Below are positions 61,414 to 64,000 of a stretch of 64,000 nt of DNA, in pieces. The stretch is from JAJFUE01 sp041687335 (GTDB lineage: Bacteria > Sumerlaeota > Sumerlaeia > MVZB01). Position numbers and translations under genes: made by a program. The stretch lies in NCBI GenBank assembly GCA_041687335.1, contig JAWLCE010000003.1, positions 1-64,000 on the forward strand. The letters run 5' to 3'. Position 1 is the stretch's first letter; each line of letters starts with the position of its first letter. The notes beneath the pieces are model-generated. The model had not been told where the DNA came from. It was given only the letters and a program-made list of their open reading frames with translations, and did no database searches.

Positions 61414-62616
61414 ATGCCAAGTCGAATTTTACGGGCGGGCTGCCTGCTGATCCTGGGTCTGATCCTGGCCACGGCGCCCGGCGCGACGGCTGCCGAGGCC
61501 GAGCCGCCGCGTACCTCGCCCGAACTGGCGGCCGACCCGACCCTGCTGGCTCTGTGGGACCCGGCCATCCCCTTCCCGCCTTTCAACGAGATGCCCGATC
61601 TCGATATCGTGACCCACGTCCAAGTTGAGCGCGCCAAGCCTGGGGAATTTCATTACCTGCACGAGACAGCCATCGCCTGGCACAAGGGGCTGCTGCACAT
61701 GGGCTGGGCCAACCATCCGCTCCATGAGGCCAATTACCTCGACGAGCTGCTGCGCGGCGGCGTCAGCCGCGACGGCGGCCTGACGTGGAGCGAGCCCGTC
61801 AATTGGATCGAGCCCCCCGCCATGGGCGCCGAGAGCTGGAACCATCCCGTTCTGGCGGTCCACCAGGATCGCCTTTGGGGGTTCTTTACGCGCTGGGTGG
61901 GCGAACAACCCGAGACCCGCATCTTCACGCTCGACGAGCAGGCGGGCCGCTGGCAGTCACGCAAGGGCGTGATCCCGGGTTTCCTCCCCTTCACCCCACC
62001 CCGCCGCATGCGCGACGGCAACTGGATCATCGGCGGCGAGCAGGGCTGGACCGAGGCCGCGGTCGCCATCAGCCGGGGCGATGACTTTACCAATTGGGAG
62101 TTGGTGATCCTCCCCCGCCCCGAGGCGCTCGAGTTGCGCTACCCCGAGACCACCCTCCTCGAGCGCGGCGATGCGCTGATCGCGATCTGCCGGCCCCCGC
62201 GCGGCGTCCAGACCGCCCCGGTCTCCATCAGCCACGATTGCGGCCGCAGTTGGACATCGCTCCAGCCGAGCAACTTCCCGCTTTGGACGAGCAAACCCCT
62301 CAGCGGGCGCCTCAGCACCGGTCAGCAATACCTGATCGCCAACAACCTGGAGGAAGGCCGCACGCTGCTGTCGATCGCCGTCACCGAACCCGGCAGCGAC
62401 CAATTGGTTCGCATCTGGAAAATCCGTCATCAGGCGGCCCCCGTGCGCCGCCTGCTCGGCACGCGCCACACCGACCGCCAGTTCATCGGCGGCCGGACCG
62501 AATGGTCCTACCCCGCCGCCATCGAACACGACGGCCTGCTTTATGTCAGCTATACCCAGGGCAAGGAGGACGCCGCGCTGTCGATCATCCCGCTGTCGGC
62601 GTTGGAGGTAAGGTAG
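61414..62616 (+). CDS. Exported sialidase/BNR-repeat-like protein
   Basis: A 400-residue exported protein. A signal peptide (MPSRILRAGCLLILGLILATAPGATA) follows a Shine-Dalgarno AAGGGG with eight bases spacing to ATG 61414. Asp-box (BNR) motifs SRDGGLTWS and SHDCGRSW occur, with propeller-like strands, as in exo-sialidase and related glycoside families. The catalytic arginine triad was not checked. It lies beside glycosyltransferase genes, which suits a role in glycan turnover. Confidence 0.75.
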   Translation: MPSRILRAGCLLILGLILATAPGATAAEAEPPRTSPELAADPTLLALWDPAIPFPPFNEMPDLDIVTHVQVERAKPGEFHYLHETAIAWHKGLLHMGWANHPLHEANYLDELLRGGVSRDGGLTWSEPVNWIEPPAMGAESWNHPVLAVHQDRLWGFFTRWVGEQPETRIFTLDEQAGRWQSRKGVIPGFLPFTPPRRMRDGNWIIGGEQGWTEAAVAISRGDDFTNWELVILPRPEALELRYPETTLLERGDALIAICRPPRGVQTAPVSISHDCGRSWTSLQPSNFPLWTSKPLSGRLSTGQQYLIANNLEEGRTLLSIAVTEPGSDQLVRIWKIRHQAAPVRRLLGTRHTDRQFIGGRTEWSYPAAIEHDGLLYVSYTQGKEDAALSIIPLSALEVR

Positions 62617-62629
62617 GTCTTGTTGCGAT

Positions 62630-62911
62630 TCAGAGCTTGAAGCCGCGACGGCGGGCGTAGTCTTCTTTTTTCTTCTGGAACAGAGCCTGATACTCGAACG
62701 AGCCCTCGGGCGGGCAGGTCGACATCGAGGCCAGCTCGCGCCGGATCACCTCGTCGATGGCATCCTCGGCCATGAAGTGCTCGATGATCGGCTTCTCAAC
62801 CCAGGCGGTCACCTGGGCCAGCGGGCGCGCGGTGCGCACGTGGCGCTTCTTGACCAGCTCGAAGGCGATCTTGTGGGCGATGGCATTGATCCGGTCCTCA
62901 GACAGGCGCAT
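62630..62911 (-). CDS. DUF507 protein (second copy)
   Basis: A 93-residue helical protein of the DUF507 family (start MRLSEDRINAIAHK; end YARRRGFKL). ATG 62911 has AAGGAG ten bases before. It follows the first DUF507 gene by 21 bases. The two proteins have equal length and share the MRL start, IA(H/E) helix and a basic tail (RR..L). They are probably a duplicated pair. Function of DUF507 is unknown; it is found in several deep-branching diderm phyla. Confidence 0.85.
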   Translation of the reverse strand: MRLSEDRINAIAHKIAFELVKKRHVRTARPLAQVTAWVEKPIIEHFMAEDAIDEVIRRELASMSTCPPEGSFEYQALFQKKKEDYARRRGFKL

Positions 62912-62932
62912 CGGCGCGCTCCTTGATTGATA

Positions 62933-63214
62933 TTAGAGGGTGAAGCGACGCTCGCGGGCCAACTTCTGCTTGGTCTTGAGCAGCATCTTGTCGAAGGCGA
63001 TTCCCTTGCGTGTCATCTCCTCGCGGTGCTCCTCGAGCAGACGCCGCGCCTCCTCCTCCAACTCGTCCTCGGCCTGCAAATCCTCGGCGATCACGCGGCG
63101 GATCAGGCCCGCCACGGCGTCGCGCTCGCCCTCGAGCTTGAGCTCGGGGTGGGCCACCAATGCGTCATGGATCAGCTCGGCCAGCATTTGAATTTTTTCG
63201 GGGCGCAGGCGCAT
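62933..63214 (-). CDS. DUF507 protein (first copy)
   Basis: A 93-residue DUF507 protein starting MRLRPEKIQMLAELIHDALVAH and ending KLARERRFTL. ATG 63214 has AAGGAG ten bases upstream. A much longer frame to 63451 has an unrelated basic N-terminal stretch and is rejected. It is the first gene of the pair. Confidence 0.85.
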   Translation of the reverse strand: MRLRPEKIQMLAELIHDALVAHPELKLEGERDAVAGLIRRVIAEDLQAEDELEEEARRLLEEHREEMTRKGIAFDKMLLKTKQKLARERRFTL

Positions 63215-63655
63215 CGGACGGGGGCTCCTTGGGCGGCCGGCTCGCACCGGCGTTTGGCCCCATCTTAGCGCATTCAGCCGGCATGTCAACCGCCACCTCC
63301 GGGGTGGGTAGGTCGGCTCTTCGAGCCGACACTGGAGACCATAATTGGATCGAAGTATGTATTGACCGTATCTGGGCCGTATATCTATCCACGCCGCCTC
63401 CCGCGCCCCATTTTCCCCCTCCCTCCTCCTCGCCTCAGCGTCAAATACCATCGATGATCCGTGTCAATCCGCGCCGCCATCCGCGTCCCAATCTTATCCC
63501 GCATCCATCCCCATCCCGCATAACGCGCTAAACCTATACGGATTGTAGCCCTCCCACCCGGCCGAATTCTTGGGATGAAACTCACCTTCATTATGATAGG
63601 ATCAGGGCGCGTGGCCTGCGCCACGACGGCTTTTGCGAAAGGCTTCCCTCGGCCG
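63215..63655. other. 441-bp intergenic region with a hairpin and low-complexity words
   Basis: It contains the eight-base-pair hairpin GTCGGCTCTTCGAGCCGAC (63312-63330) and, from about 63430 to 63510, repeated GATCCG/CGCATCC-type words without a clean unit. It separates the minus-strand DUF507 genes from the plus-strand permease gene and must hold the permease promoter. No convincing -10/-35 was found. Confidence 0.5.
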
Positions 63656-64000
63656 ATGCTCCGCCGCCTGATCCAGAACCGCTTTGAATCCTTCGTCGCC
63701 TGGCGCTACCTGTTCTCCCGCGAGCGCAAGGCGCTGGTCTCGATCATCACGCTCATCTCGATGGGCGGGGTCGCCGTCGGCGTCATGGTCCTGATCGTCG
63801 TGCTGGGCGTGATGGAGGGGGCCGACAAGCACATCTTCGGCAAGATTGCCGACCTCTATCCGCACGTGCGCATCGCCGATACCCGCGGCGCCAACCAGCC
63901 GGTCGACCAGGAGCTGCTCGCCCGCCTGCGCTCCGACCCGCGCGTCGTGGCCGCCGAGCCGGTTTACAACAAGAAAACCCTCATCGGCGCAGTCGGCTCG
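63656..64000 (+). CDS. LolC/LolE-type ABC transporter permease (partial)
   Basis: The first 115 residues of a membrane protein that runs past the window. MLRRLIQNRFESFVAWRYLFSRERKALVSIITLISMGGVAVGVMVLIVVLGVM is the start and first membrane helix of LolC/E family permeases, which release lipoproteins for transport to the outer membrane. A periplasmic part follows. The partner ATPase LolD is not visible. ATG 63656 fits the family N-terminus. Confidence 0.9.
   Translation, partial: MLRRLIQNRFESFVAWRYLFSRERKALVSIITLISMGGVAVGVMVLIVVLGVMEGADKHIFGKIADLYPHVRIADTRGANQPVDQELLARLRSDPRVVAAEPVYNKKTLIGAVGS

Noticed and set aside
63430..63510. Tandem repeat or CRISPR leader in the last intergenic region
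   Set aside because: The words (GATCCG, GCATCC) recur but have no fixed spacing or unit; taken as low-complexity intergenic DNA.

Overview
The window looks like a chromosomal piece of an uncultured, GC-rich bacterium with a diderm envelope. The evidence is an outer-membrane lipoprotein-release (LolC/E-type) permease at the right end, many Sec-exported proteins and a WecA-like sugar-phosphate transferase. Duplicated DUF507 genes, a BlaI/M56 pair with a very long extracellular tail, carboxypeptidase-regulatory-like secreted proteins and a twin beta-propeller protein recall Planctomycetota, Hydrogenedentota or Sumerlaeota. No gene here fixes the phylum. Shine-Dalgarno sites are common, and the one tRNA gene (Leu, UAA) encodes its CCA.

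Region 1 (1-17.1 kb) is a defence or mobile island with mixed base composition. It holds an SMC/RecF-like ATPase with a 58-residue partner and a divergent PD-(D/E)xK protein, then a truncated McrC. Next comes a dead ParB-methyltransferase coupled to a spore-photoproduct-lyase-like radical SAM gene and a small gene, then another PD-(D/E)xK nuclease. It ends in a restriction-modification locus: helicase-nuclease (Res), DUF262, HEPN ribonuclease-like protein, a 44-codon ORF and methyltransferase (Mod). DUF262, HEPN and the small ORF are AT-rich and sit between GC-rich Res and Mod. The central specificity part of Mod is also AT-rich.

Region 2 (17.1-36.8 kb) holds large secreted proteins and gene wreckage. 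The secreted or membrane set is a 14-repeat propeller protein, BlaI with an M56 peptidase broken by two frameshifts, and a 910-residue carboxypeptidase-regulatory-like protein. Between them are a Fic protein with paired operator-like repeats, an alpha/beta hydrolase, a methyltransferase, small DUF1648 and DUF4177-like genes, and relics of a recombinase-linked gene, RecD2 and an HTH protein.

Region 3 (37-41.7 kb) is the bacterial RNA-repair pair hen1 and pnkp. A GNAT acetyltransferase gene lies between them, bracketed by 28-bp direct repeats. An undescribed hairpin repeat occurs three times between 34.0 and 41.8 kb.

Region 4 (41.9-64 kb) is mostly housekeeping and envelope: tRNA-Leu, pyrH, a four-gene sugar and flippase operon, two large membrane glycosyltransferase-like proteins, a single-domain response regulator, ftsY, a WecA/MraY-like transferase, ribF, three linked glycosyltransferases, a sialidase-like exported protein, two DUF507 genes and the start of a LolC/E permease. 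The glycan genes probably act together: activated sugars are built and decorated, loaded on polyprenyl phosphate, moved across the inner membrane and polymerised.
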